Assembly (NCBI GenBank): GCA_964419225.1
Contig: CAYQPF010000166.1
Coordinates: 1 to 10,302 of the forward strand
Direction of reading: 5' to 3'
Length of the DNA: 10,302 bases
Origin: CAYQPF01 sp964419225
GTDB lineage: Bacteria; Cloacimonadota; Cloacimonadia; Cloacimonadales; CAYQPF01
The position numbers were made by a program, and so were the translations under genes. Below the pieces are notes generated by a model, which did not search any database, had not been told where the DNA came from, and saw nothing but the letters and a program-made list of their open reading frames with translations. Of this stretch, positions 1 to 5,997 are shown in pieces; within the stretch, counting starts at the first letter, position 1; the number at the start of each line of letters is the position of its first letter.

Positions 1-8
1 CAATTGGA

Positions 9-23
9 CGCCCTTTTCGGGCG
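9..23. other. GC-rich hairpin, possible terminator of an upstream gene
   Basis: Arms CGCCC (9-13) and GGGCG (19-23) pair perfectly around a five-base TTTTC loop in otherwise AT-rich DNA. The following bases (AGTTTATT) are only weakly T-rich, so a Rho-independent terminator for a gene left of the window is possible but not secure. It could equally belong to the repeat patchwork that follows. Confidence 0.35.
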
Positions 24-113
24 AGTTTATTGGCTATTTATCCCGGTGGCTTCCGAGGCTGTGCAAAAATGAAGAGAAACGCAGGAAAAACACTTCTTCC
101 ACCCTCACCTCAG

Positions 114-137
114 TCCTCTCCCTAACTAGGGAGAGGA
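114..137. repeat. 24-bp near-perfect palindrome in a CCCTCACC context
   Basis: Arms TCCTCTCCCTA (114-124) and TAGGGAGAGGA (127-137) are exact reverse complements separated by two bases. The preceding CCCTCACCTCAG resembles a CCCTCACC...CCTCTCCC...GGGAGAGG intergenic repeat that I recall from many unrelated bacterial genomes. No T-run follows on either side, so a terminator is unlikely. It sits inside the 43-253 element. Confidence 0.55.
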
Positions 138-189
138 AGCTAAATGGTTGGCATGTAATACATTAGAAGTATTTCAAGTATTTAGAGAT

Positions 190-209
190 GTCAAATGTGG
201 CCATTTGAC
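190..209. repeat. 8-bp hairpin inside the first element
   Basis: GTCAAATG (190-197) pairs perfectly with CATTTGAC (202-209) around a TGGC loop. No function can be assigned. Confidence 0.4.
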
Positions 210-267
210 CTCCAGTTGAAAGTTGTTTTTTGCACAGTCTCTTCCGCCACCGGCTACCAAAGAGTAT

Positions 268-280
268 GCACCTTCGGTGC
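268..280. repeat. Short hairpin with TTC loop
   Basis: GCACC (268-272) and GGTGC (276-280) pair around TTC, with one more possible T-A pair outside (267 with 281). A further small palindrome lies at 362-377 (AACCATT and AATGGTT around TT). Apart from these two I see no gene, tRNA or clear regulatory site in 254-382. It reads as non-coding repeat debris. Confidence 0.35.
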
Positions 281-382
281 AATAGATGGAGATTTTGCAT
301 TATGCAGATGCTTCTAAAGATCGGCGTTCCATAGGACCGCTTGATTTATCAGGTAGGTGACAACCATTTTAATGGTTTTGGA

Positions 383-586
383 TTAACCCAAACTGTGCAG
401 TAGAATCTTTACAATCTGGCTGAAGCTATCTCAGTGGGCTGTGGGCAGTAGGCAGTAGAGATTTACGAGAAAGAGATTTGAAGGACTTACAATCTCACTC
501 ACCATATATTTATTATATAACCTCGTTCGATTGCAAACCTTCAATCTTCACGATCTTCGACCCAGTTTGCAAACCTCTACTGCACA
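383..586. repeat. Dispersed repeat, copy 1, MITE-like with 11-bp terminal inverted repeats
   Basis: TGTGCAGTAGA (394-404) and TCTACTGCACA (576-586) are exact reverse complements and delimit a 193-bp unit. Homology to a second copy at 10151-10302 starts slightly outside, at TTAACCC (383-389). Over 148 alignable bases the two copies differ at nine positions by eye. Bases 485-536 are identical in both copies, including an AT-rich core at 505-519. Copy 1 carries 47 bases (429-475) where copy 2 has 4; that block contains GGGCAGTAGGCAGTAG-type sequence. There is no transposase, so a non-autonomous element is the likeliest reading. GGATTAAC occurs on both sides (380-387 and 592-599). Part of it is shared by copy 2, so it is a doubtful target-site duplication. 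Confidence 0.7.
531..572. other. Conserved stem-loop within repeat copy 1
   Basis: TTGCAAAC (531-538) pairs with GTTTGCAA (565-572) across a 26-base interval. In copy 2 the arms are TTGCAAGC (10256-10263) and GCTTGCAA (10290-10297) with the same 26-base interval. The single difference in each arm is compensatory, replacing A-T by G-C, so pairing is kept. This supports a real hairpin in DNA or RNA. Its role is unknown. Confidence 0.5.
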
Positions 587-696
587 ATCCGGGATTAACA
601 GGATTTATCTTGGAAAGCATCAAAAGAAATTAAATAGAATAAGTTTAGCATTTGATGGATGTTTGAGTTCATATTACTATTGCATAATAATGGAGC

Positions 697-725
697 TTGT
701 AAATAATTATTGACTTCATTATTAT
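697..725 (+). promoter_or_regulatory. Putative sigma-70-type promoter for the PEGA gene
   Basis: TTGTAA (697-702) and TATTAT (720-725) are separated by 17 bases. They match 4 of 6 and 5 of 6 of the sigma-70 consensus hexamers. Transcription would start near 732, giving a leader of roughly 24 bases before the ATG at 756. The surroundings are AT-rich, so chance matches are common. A second -35-like TTGACT at 710-715 lacks a convincing partner. Confidence 0.35.
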
Positions 726-745
726 ATTCCATTATTGATACTCCT

Positions 746-750
746 GAGGT
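746..750 (+). promoter_or_regulatory. Ribosome binding site of the PEGA gene
   Basis: GAGGT lies five bases upstream of ATG 756. The same GAGGT followed by an A-rich spacer precedes the TTG start of the glycoside hydrolase gene at 8208, which supports both start choices. Confidence 0.6.
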
Positions 751-755
751 AAAAA

Positions 756-2981
756 ATGAAATCTTGGTTAATAATTATTATGCTTTTCTCTCTTAATTTT
801 CTGCTATGTCTGGAAATGGAAGTGCTTGATTTCAAGGGAGATCCCCTGGATTTGCACGGATCTGCCAACAAAGTTCTCGATGCCAACGCTGATGCCTGTG
901 CTGTGCTCCGGGTCGAATGTGATCTGACACAGGAACTGCATATCACCGATGCTGAAGTCTATAAAAAAGAACGTAAATCCGAAGGAGTTTACTATTTCTA
1001 TCTTAGTATTCATGAAAAATATCTCACTTTTGCTGCCAAAAGCTATATGCCCTTATACTATAAATTACCTGTGCCAAACTTACTCTCTTCTCAAACTTAC
1101 GTCCTCAAACTACGCAGTATTGACAATAGTGCCGTTGATTCTTTGAAATACTCTCAACTTGTCCAGTTTAAGATTGAACCTGCCGATGCAAAAATCATGA
1201 TCGATGGTGAGATCAGAAACCTGAACGAACCTGTCAACCTGCAGAAAGGCAGGCACAATGTTGAAATTGAAAAATTCGGTTTTGTGCCCCTCAGAGAAAT
1301 CTTCACTGTCTCTGAAAATACTTTTGCATTTTCCTATAAACTTTCTCCTGCCAAGACTTACCCGATCTCTATCACTACCTCCCCCGATAAAGCTGAAGTC
1401 TATTTGAATGATATCAGACTCTTTGGCTCTACCGGTTGTACCCCTATTCAGGACCTTTTCCCAGCCGGTAAATATCGTCTGAAAATCATTAAACCAAATT
1501 ACCTCACCCTGGAAAGCTATATCGAAATTGGTGAGAAAACCGAACAAAAAACCTATGTCCTGCAGCCTGATTTCGGAAAACTCTCTCTTACCTCCGACCC
1601 GGAAATAAATTTTAATGTATTCCTGAATGGCAATCCTGTCGGAAAAACTCCTCTCAGTCTGGAAAACCTTAAAGCCGGTAAATACCAAATAACCGCCCAA
1701 CATGAACTATATGCCGCAAACCCTCTCAATATTGTTATAAATCCGGAAGATACTCTCTCCTTTATACTTAAACCAGAAGCAAATTATGGTACTCTATCTA
1801 TTACTGTTCCAGCCAATTCTGAAGTATATCTTAATAATGTTAAAATGATTGAACTGAAAAATATTAAACTCCCGCCCCAATCGATCAGTCTTCAAATTAA
1901 ATCTCCCCTTTCTGAACTTGTGATCGATCGCTTTATTATTAATAAAGGTGACAGCCTCTACAAAGAATATTCGCCTCCCCAAGCTTTCGGAACAATTAAC
2001 TTCGATGTTTATCCGCCAAATAGTCAGATCGAATTGACGAATATCCTTGGCTTTGTTAAGTTATTAGATTCCAAATCGCAGGGAGATCTCTTACCTTACG
2101 GCAGATATAAAGTTGTGATTAAAAATGCGGATTACCAAACCTACAGCGAAGAGTTTGAGCTTAATCAATCTAATCTCCTTAAATCCATTCAGTTGGAAAA
2201 ACGGGCCAGCATTCTCAATATAAAAGTTAAATCAAACTACAGTGCCGAGCAGATTGATTTGACCGTTACTATCACAAAAGATAATGACAGAATTTATTCC
2301 GGAACCCTCAAAAAACAGTTTGAATTACCCGGAGCAGGTGATTATCTTGTAGAAGTCAGGGATGAAAATAGCTTCAAATACTCTGAATTCGTAACAGTAA
2401 CCAAGTATCAGCAGACATATCAGGTCAGCTTTTTTTATGATCCCAAAGTGTCTGACAGAAAGGAGCAAGTCAAATCCGATAACTATGAAAAGCAGCGTTC
2501 TGTCTGCAGGTCTGATCTGGTTTTCTCTCTGTGTAATCTGGAAAATAAAGATTCTGATTTTGCTTTCCACACGAAAGACAGATTTTTCCTTGGCTCTGTC
2601 GGATGGGAGAGCAAGTTTTTTAGAATCCGCCTGGGTGCCAGCGAGAGTCTAAAAATTCAGCATGTTTACTTATCCGCTGAACAAAAAAATCTTGCCGGGA
2701 ATGTCTGGATAGCACAGGGTGAATTTGTGCTTGGTCTGCCCATTGTGAATTACGAATACCTGGGTGCTTTTGCCGGACTGGGCTGGTGCTCCGGGGCTGT
2801 ATGGGCTAAAACAGATCTGGATGATGACTATATTTATTATAAAAATAATTCCTATCTGACAGAATTCTCTGCAGAACTCAGACTTGGCTTCGTCAAAGCA
2901 GGTGCTGTCGGCAAGTACCATTACCGGGCAAATAAAGTTAACTTTCAGGGTGCCGGATTATTTTTGGGGATAAGATTATGA
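756..2981 (+). CDS. Secreted multi-PEGA-domain protein with C-terminal barrel-like region
   Basis: The protein has 741 residues. Residues 1-19 are a hydrophobic signal peptide (MKSW then LIIIMLFSLNFLL). C18 is not in a good lipobox, so lipidation is unlikely. Residues 20-130 resemble the N-terminal module often found before PEGA repeats. PEGA-like repeats follow at about 138-197, 202-269, 274-337, 345-404 and 411-480. They carry the characteristic turn before a beta-hairpin (FPAGKYRLKI, LKAGKYQITA, LPYGRYKVVI). Another beta domain spans about 485-562. PEGA domains are known as periplasmic or surface beta modules, probably for wall or protein binding. The last 135 residues alternate hydrophobic and polar residues, are rich in Gly and aromatics, and end GLFLGIRL. 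I infer an outer-membrane beta-barrel or a similar sheet anchoring the protein. The start is supported by GAGGT at 746-750. Its stop overlaps the next start (ATGA), so the two genes are probably co-translated. Confidence 0.85.
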   Translation: MKSWLIIIMLFSLNFLLCLEMEVLDFKGDPLDLHGSANKVLDANADACAVLRVECDLTQELHITDAEVYKKERKSEGVYYFYLSIHEKYLTFAAKSYMPLYYKLPVPNLLSSQTYVLKLRSIDNSAVDSLKYSQLVQFKIEPADAKIMIDGEIRNLNEPVNLQKGRHNVEIEKFGFVPLREIFTVSENTFAFSYKLSPAKTYPISITTSPDKAEVYLNDIRLFGSTGCTPIQDLFPAGKYRLKIIKPNYLTLESYIEIGEKTEQKTYVLQPDFGKLSLTSDPEINFNVFLNGNPVGKTPLSLENLKAGKYQITAQHELYAANPLNIVINPEDTLSFILKPEANYGTLSITVPANSEVYLNNVKMIELKNIKLPPQSISLQIKSPLSELVIDRFIINKGDSLYKEYSPPQAFGTINFDVYPPNSQIELTNILGFVKLLDSKSQGDLLPYGRYKVVIKNADYQTYSEEFELNQSNLLKSIQLEKRASILNIKVKSNYSAEQIDLTVTITKDNDRIYSGTLKKQFELPGAGDYLVEVRDENSFKYSEFVTVTKYQQTYQVSFFYDPKVSDRKEQVKSDNYEKQRSVCRSDLVFSLCNLENKDSDFAFHTKDRFFLGSVGWESKFFRIRLGASESLKIQHVYLSAEQKNLAGNVWIAQGEFVLGLPIVNYEYLGAFAGLGWCSGAVWAKTDLDDDYIYYKNNSYLTEFSAELRLGFVKAGAVGKYHYRANKVNFQGAGLFLGIRL

Positions 2982-3670
2982 TGCAGCAGATTAAACATCA
3001 ATTGCCAATAATTGCGTTAGCCATACTATTACTGATTAGCATGGGTTGTGAAGAGAATGATCAATCTGCCCAATTGAAGCCTTTTCTTTTTGGTCCGGAT
3101 ACTCTGATTGTTCAACCTCCCTCTCCACCAATTGATTCTACTCTCTTCTTCGATGACTTCTCGGATGGAAACTTCATCGGGTGGAGTAATTTGCTTGGTA
3201 TCCAAACTATGTCAGTTACTAATGGCAGATTATTATTTGTACCCGATGTCACAGGAACACCTCATCTTGCAGGGGATAGTATTTCTTTCAATGGTAATTG
3301 GGAACTTGCTTGTAATCTTAAAACCGAAAGTATAGCTTTCACTAATAATCCATTTGGTTTTGGCGTTCTAAATGGAACAGATGCATATTTAGTGTTAGTC
3401 ACACAATCAGGATATCTAAAAATCAGTAAATTGCAATTGAACGGCGGATGGCAGGTGCTACAACCTTATCTCAATATAAATGTATTTGATAGCACTTCCA
3501 GAAACTTCAGAATAAGTTGTAGTAACAATACTCTGAAGATTTATGATAATACTGTTTTAGTTTGTGAGGTTGGCATTCCAGGAGTAAATGATTTTCAGCA
3601 AATCGTTCTCTATTCTTCAGACGGTAATGCAGTTTCTTTTGATGATCTTAAGCTGATTCAGCTTCCCTGA
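2978..3670 (+). CDS. Lipoprotein with predicted LamG/concanavalin-like beta-sandwich
   Basis: The protein has 230 residues. The N-terminus has a basic start, a long hydrophobic stretch (about 9-20) and SMGC with the candidate lipidated cysteine at C24, so it is probably a membrane lipoprotein. A Pro-rich linker (about 37-53) leads to a domain that starts FDDFSDGNFIGW (58-69) and ends SFDDLKLI (220-227). This start and end pattern is typical of concanavalin A-like lectin/glucanase sandwich domains. It may bind carbohydrate, but no catalytic residues can be assigned and the fold call is by pattern only. ATG overlaps the upstream stop as ATGA, with GGGGA at 2966-2970 as ribosome site, so it is translationally coupled to the PEGA protein. 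The two may form one envelope complex (inference). Confidence 0.75.
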   Translation: MMQQIKHQLPIIALAILLLISMGCEENDQSAQLKPFLFGPDTLIVQPPSPPIDSTLFFDDFSDGNFIGWSNLLGIQTMSVTNGRLLFVPDVTGTPHLAGDSISFNGNWELACNLKTESIAFTNNPFGFGVLNGTDAYLVLVTQSGYLKISKLQLNGGWQVLQPYLNINVFDSTSRNFRISCSNNTLKIYDNTVLVCEVGIPGVNDFQQIVLYSSDGNAVSFDDLKLIQLP

Positions 3671-3887
3671 TCAATTGCTTTGGTAAATTACTATTCCTAA
3701 TAGTTCTTTCACCTAATAGTTGTTTGTCGGAAAAGTAAGTTTTTTAAGTGTTAATAGACAAGACTGCGAACTTACATTAAGTAAGAAGAAAGTGTTGTTT
3801 ATGGGAGATGAAATCAATAATTTAGCTTGACTGAAAGATATTCTAAATTATTTTTAGTGAAATAAATATAAAAATAAAGGGTGATTT
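3671..3887. other. Intergenic gap between envelope genes and hydrogenase-type operon
   Basis: This 217-base AT-rich stretch has no credible gene. ACTATT (3690-3695) and AATAGT (3699-3704) form a weak AT hairpin around CCT, followed by TCTTTC. It could serve as a poor terminator for the upstream pair. CCTAATAGTT recurs at about 3697 and 3712 as a short direct repeat. A possible promoter lies further downstream. Confidence 0.4.
3827..3854 (+). promoter_or_regulatory. Weak candidate promoter for the DRTGG-led operon
   Basis: TTGACT (3827-3832) is a good -35 hexamer. The best partner is TATTTT (3849-3854) with 16 bases between them. The -10 match is only 4 of 6 in AT-rich DNA, so this is tentative. 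A ribosome site, AAAGGGTGA, ends five bases before ATG 3888. Confidence 0.3.
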
Positions 3888-4235
3888 ATGAAATTAAGAG
3901 AAATCGTAGAGATGCTCGAGGGTGAGGTTCTCTCTGATCCGAGTCATTTGGATCGGGAAATTACGTGTGCCTTCGGTTCTGATCTGATAAGCGACATTCT
4001 TATGTGTACCAAAGAATCAACCATGCTCTTAACAGGCCTGACCAATCCTCAGGTTATCCGTTTATCAGACATGATAGATCTTTTGGGTATAATCTTCGTG
4101 CGTGGCAAAAGACCTTCAGAAGAGTTGATCGAAATGGCAAATGAAAGAGATTTGCCGATCGTAACAACCAGTTTTACGATGTACAAGTCAGCAGGTCTTC
4201 TTTATAATTCCGGTTTAAGGAGTTGTAAAATTTAG
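3888..4235 (+). CDS. DRTGG-domain protein
   Basis: A small soluble protein of 115 residues with no signal peptide. The whole length matches the stand-alone DRTGG-type fold: an N-terminal MKLREIVEMLEGEVL helix-turn, then NPQVIRLSDMIDLLGIIFVRG (about 63-83), then ERDLPIVTTSFTMYKSAGLL (96-115 region). The DRTGG module is known from HPr kinase N-terminal regions and CBS-associated proteins, and its ligand is unclear. Its best context is clusters of anaerobes where it precedes a HATPase protein and an iron-hydrogenase-like protein, exactly as here. This suggests a regulatory or sensing partner. The first ATG is supported by the AAAGGGTGA ribosome site. Three bases separate it from the next gene. 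Confidence 0.75.
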   Translation: MKLREIVEMLEGEVLSDPSHLDREITCAFGSDLISDILMCTKESTMLLTGLTNPQVIRLSDMIDLLGIIFVRGKRPSEELIEMANERDLPIVTTSFTMYKSAGLLYNSGLRSCKI

Positions 4236-4238
4236 CTT

Positions 4239-4727
4239 ATGGCAGTGTACTGGAACATAGTCCCGGGATTTGATGAGAGGGTGAAAAGTTTTTACGACCA
4301 ACCACCCGAGCCGGATTTAACGCTTGATTTTGAAGTCGGAGAGAAAGACTTTGTTAATTCTGGCAATGCTTCTTCAGAGATTAAAACATTTCTGAAGAGA
4401 CTGGCAGTTGACCCTGCCATCATCCGACGGATAGCTATTGCTTCCTATGAGGCAGAGATCAATGTCACCGCCCATGCCAGGGGAGGGAAGATCACTGCAA
4501 ATATCTACGATCACATAATTCACATAGTCTTTGATGATAAAGGACCCGGAATAAAAGACATTGAACAGGCATTAATTCCAGGCTTTTCCACAGCGGATGA
4601 GCTTGTCAGGGAAATGGGTTTTGGAGCAGGTTTGGGTTTACCCAACATCAAGAAAAACTCTGATTGCCTGTTTATTGATTCCGAATTTGGCAGAAACACA
4701 GTATTGGAAATTCTGATTTATTTTTAA
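4239..4727 (+). CDS. HATPase_c ATP-binding protein, anti-sigma/RsbW-like
   Basis: The protein has 162 residues and no membrane segments. It carries the GHKL ATPase motifs: an N-box with E71, E73 and N75 (SYEAEINVTAHA), a G1 box DDKGPGI (99-105), and a G2 box GFGAGLGLPNIKKNSD (127-142). It lacks a histidine phosphoacceptor domain, so it resembles the stand-alone serine kinase/anti-sigma factors (RsbW/SpoIIAB type). Its targets are unknown. The nearest good Shine-Dalgarno (AAGGAG, 4217-4222) lies 16 bases before the ATG, which is unusually long. Translation may instead be coupled to the upstream stop. Conserved sequence seems to begin near residue 28, so the first residues are less certain, though no better start is visible. 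It stops one base before the next ATG. Confidence 0.8.
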   Translation: MAVYWNIVPGFDERVKSFYDQPPEPDLTLDFEVGEKDFVNSGNASSEIKTFLKRLAVDPAIIRRIAIASYEAEINVTAHARGGKITANIYDHIIHIVFDDKGPGIKDIEQALIPGFSTADELVREMGFGAGLGLPNIKKNSDCLFIDSEFGRNTVLEILIYF

Positions 4728-4728
4728 T

Positions 4729-5994
4729 ATGGAAGAAAAAAGCTATTTTCATGCAATTATAGTAAATGAAGACCGTTGCACCGGTTGTATGCGGTGTGTC
4801 CGTGTGTGTCCGACTGAGGCTATCAGAGTAAGAAAAGGCAAGGTAGAGATCGATTATTCACGTTGTATTGATTGTGGAAAATGTATCAAGACATGTCAAT
4901 TTGCAGCACTCTTACCTGCCTCGGATCCTTTTGAAATCATTAATAATTATAAATACAAGCTGGCAATTATTTCGGCTTCTTATGCCGGACAATTCTCTGA
5001 AGAAATTGATTATCCGACAGCCAAAAAGGCCTTACTTTCTTTGGGATTTGATGAAGTTGCAGAAGAATCTATGGTGAATGAGATCAGTGTGAAAATGAAA
5101 AGAGATTATATTTTCACACATCCTGAAATTCGCCCTATTCTCTCCAGTAATTGTCCTGCTGTAGTCAGATTGATCCAGGTTCGTTTTCCCTCATTATTAC
5201 CTCATTTGCTGCATATAGAAGCACCCATGAGTATTTTGTCGATGTTTTTAAGAGACAAAATAGTGAAAGAAAAGAACCTTAAAGAAGAAGAGATCGGCAT
5301 ATTTTTGATCGTTCCCTGTATAGCACAGGTTACAGCAGTGCATCAACCTGAAGGAGCATACAAACGAATCCATGAAGGTGCCTTGTCGATCAGAGATATT
5401 TATAATAAAGTTCGGGAGAAAATGAAGACAGCTCAGGCGGATACAACACCCATAGAAACCTATGAAAAAGGACTGAGTTGGGCTTTATCCGGTTTAGAAG
5501 CAGATGAAGTGACAGATCAAAAGATTCGCACGCTGGAAGTGAGTGGAATTGAAAATGTGTCTGATATTTTGAAGAAAATTGAAGATCATCTTCTGGATCA
5601 GTATGAATACATCGTTCTCAGAAATTGTACTTATGGCTGTGTCGGGGGTGAACTCAATGTCGAGAGTCCCTTTATTGCAGCAAGCCGGATCAAGAAATTG
5701 GTAAAGAATTCCAATAATCAGAAGGTTAAGAATCAGGATATCCTATATGAATATTATCAGGATGGTTTTTTTGATGTACTTCCCTTGGAACCCAGGTCAA
5801 TCATGGAATTGGACAAGGACATCAAGCAAGCTATTCAGAAAATGAAGAAAATGAAAGAGATTCTTAATACATTGCCCAATATAGATTGCGGAGCGTGCGG
5901 AGCACCAAGTTGTCATGCTTTGGCAGAAGATATTGTACAGGGTAAAGCCACCTTGGAAGATTGCGTTATTCTACTCAGAGACGGGAAGAATTAG
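4729..5994 (+). CDS. [FeFe]-hydrogenase-like iron-sulfur protein, probable sensory type
   Basis: The protein has 421 residues and is cytoplasmic. Two ferredoxin-type 4Fe-4S motifs are at C17/C20/C23/C27 and C46/C49/C52/C56. An iron-hydrogenase large-subunit domain spans about 75-355. A C-terminal 4Fe-4S module has C387, C390, C395 and C412. The four cysteines expected to hold the H-cluster are present: C142 in SSNCP, C197 in VPCIAQ, and C300 and C304 in RNCTYGCVGG. However, the classical TSCCP, MPCxxK and ExMACxGGC motifs are altered. The proton-transfer cysteine is N141, the conserved lysine is Q200, and L3 lacks the usual Glu-Met-Ala. Such divergence is known in putative sensory groups (HydS-like), so signalling or slow catalysis is more likely than bulk H2 production. 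Placement after the DRTGG and HATPase genes supports this. An H-cluster would also need HydEFG, which is not in the window. Confidence 0.85.
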   Translation: MEEKSYFHAIIVNEDRCTGCMRCVRVCPTEAIRVRKGKVEIDYSRCIDCGKCIKTCQFAALLPASDPFEIINNYKYKLAIISASYAGQFSEEIDYPTAKKALLSLGFDEVAEESMVNEISVKMKRDYIFTHPEIRPILSSNCPAVVRLIQVRFPSLLPHLLHIEAPMSILSMFLRDKIVKEKNLKEEEIGIFLIVPCIAQVTAVHQPEGAYKRIHEGALSIRDIYNKVREKMKTAQADTTPIETYEKGLSWALSGLEADEVTDQKIRTLEVSGIENVSDILKKIEDHLLDQYEYIVLRNCTYGCVGGELNVESPFIAASRIKKLVKNSNNQKVKNQDILYEYYQDGFFDVLPLEPRSIMELDKDIKQAIQKMKKMKEILNTLPNIDCGACGAPSCHALAEDIVQGKATLEDCVILLRDGKN

Positions 5995-5997
5995 TTC

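Larger units (their letters stand above)
43..253. repeat. Small element bounded by a 27-bp imperfect inverted repeat
   Basis: Bases 43-69 and the reverse complement of 227-253 match at 22 of 27 positions with no gaps. The outer 8 bp (CCGGTGGC) and the inner 11 bp (CTGTGCAAAAA) are identical, and the five mismatches fall between them. The 211-bp unit carries two further palindromes (114-137 and 190-209) and no coding capacity. This is the architecture of a miniature inverted-repeat element or a degenerate insertion-sequence remnant. No target-site duplication is obvious. The ACTGTGCA core also occurs at the ends of the other repeat in this window (392-399 and 10160-10167), which hints at related ends. 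Confidence 0.5.

Noticed and set aside
380..599. GGATTAAC flanking direct repeats as a target-site duplication of copy 1
   Set aside because: TTAACCC adjacent to the left end is also present beside copy 2, so at least part of it belongs to the repeat. It is kept only as a possibility.
531..713. A 60-codon open frame starting at TTG in the leader region
   Set aside because: Most of its first half is the dispersed repeat, there is no ribosome binding site, and the composition is not protein-like. Copy 2 shows the repeat has no need for a continuous frame here.
1..755. CRISPR array in the repeat-rich leader
   Set aside because: The palindromes and repeats differ from each other and show no regular repeat-spacer periodicity. 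No cas gene is present.
1..755. tRNA or other structural RNA gene in the leader
   Set aside because: No cloverleaf, TTCGA-type T-arm context or terminal CCA arrangement could be assembled. The hairpins are isolated.
1110..1703. A 197-codon open frame on the minus strand inside the PEGA gene
   Set aside because: It lies wholly opposite a well-supported gene, has no recognisable motifs, and looks like a codon-bias shadow. The same applies to the minus-strand frame at 9681-10052.
4729..5994. A catalytic H2-producing [FeFe]-hydrogenase
   Set aside because: The TSCCP, MPCxxK and ExMACxGGC motifs are all altered, including loss of the proton-transfer cysteine and the conserved lysine. A sensory-type protein fits better.
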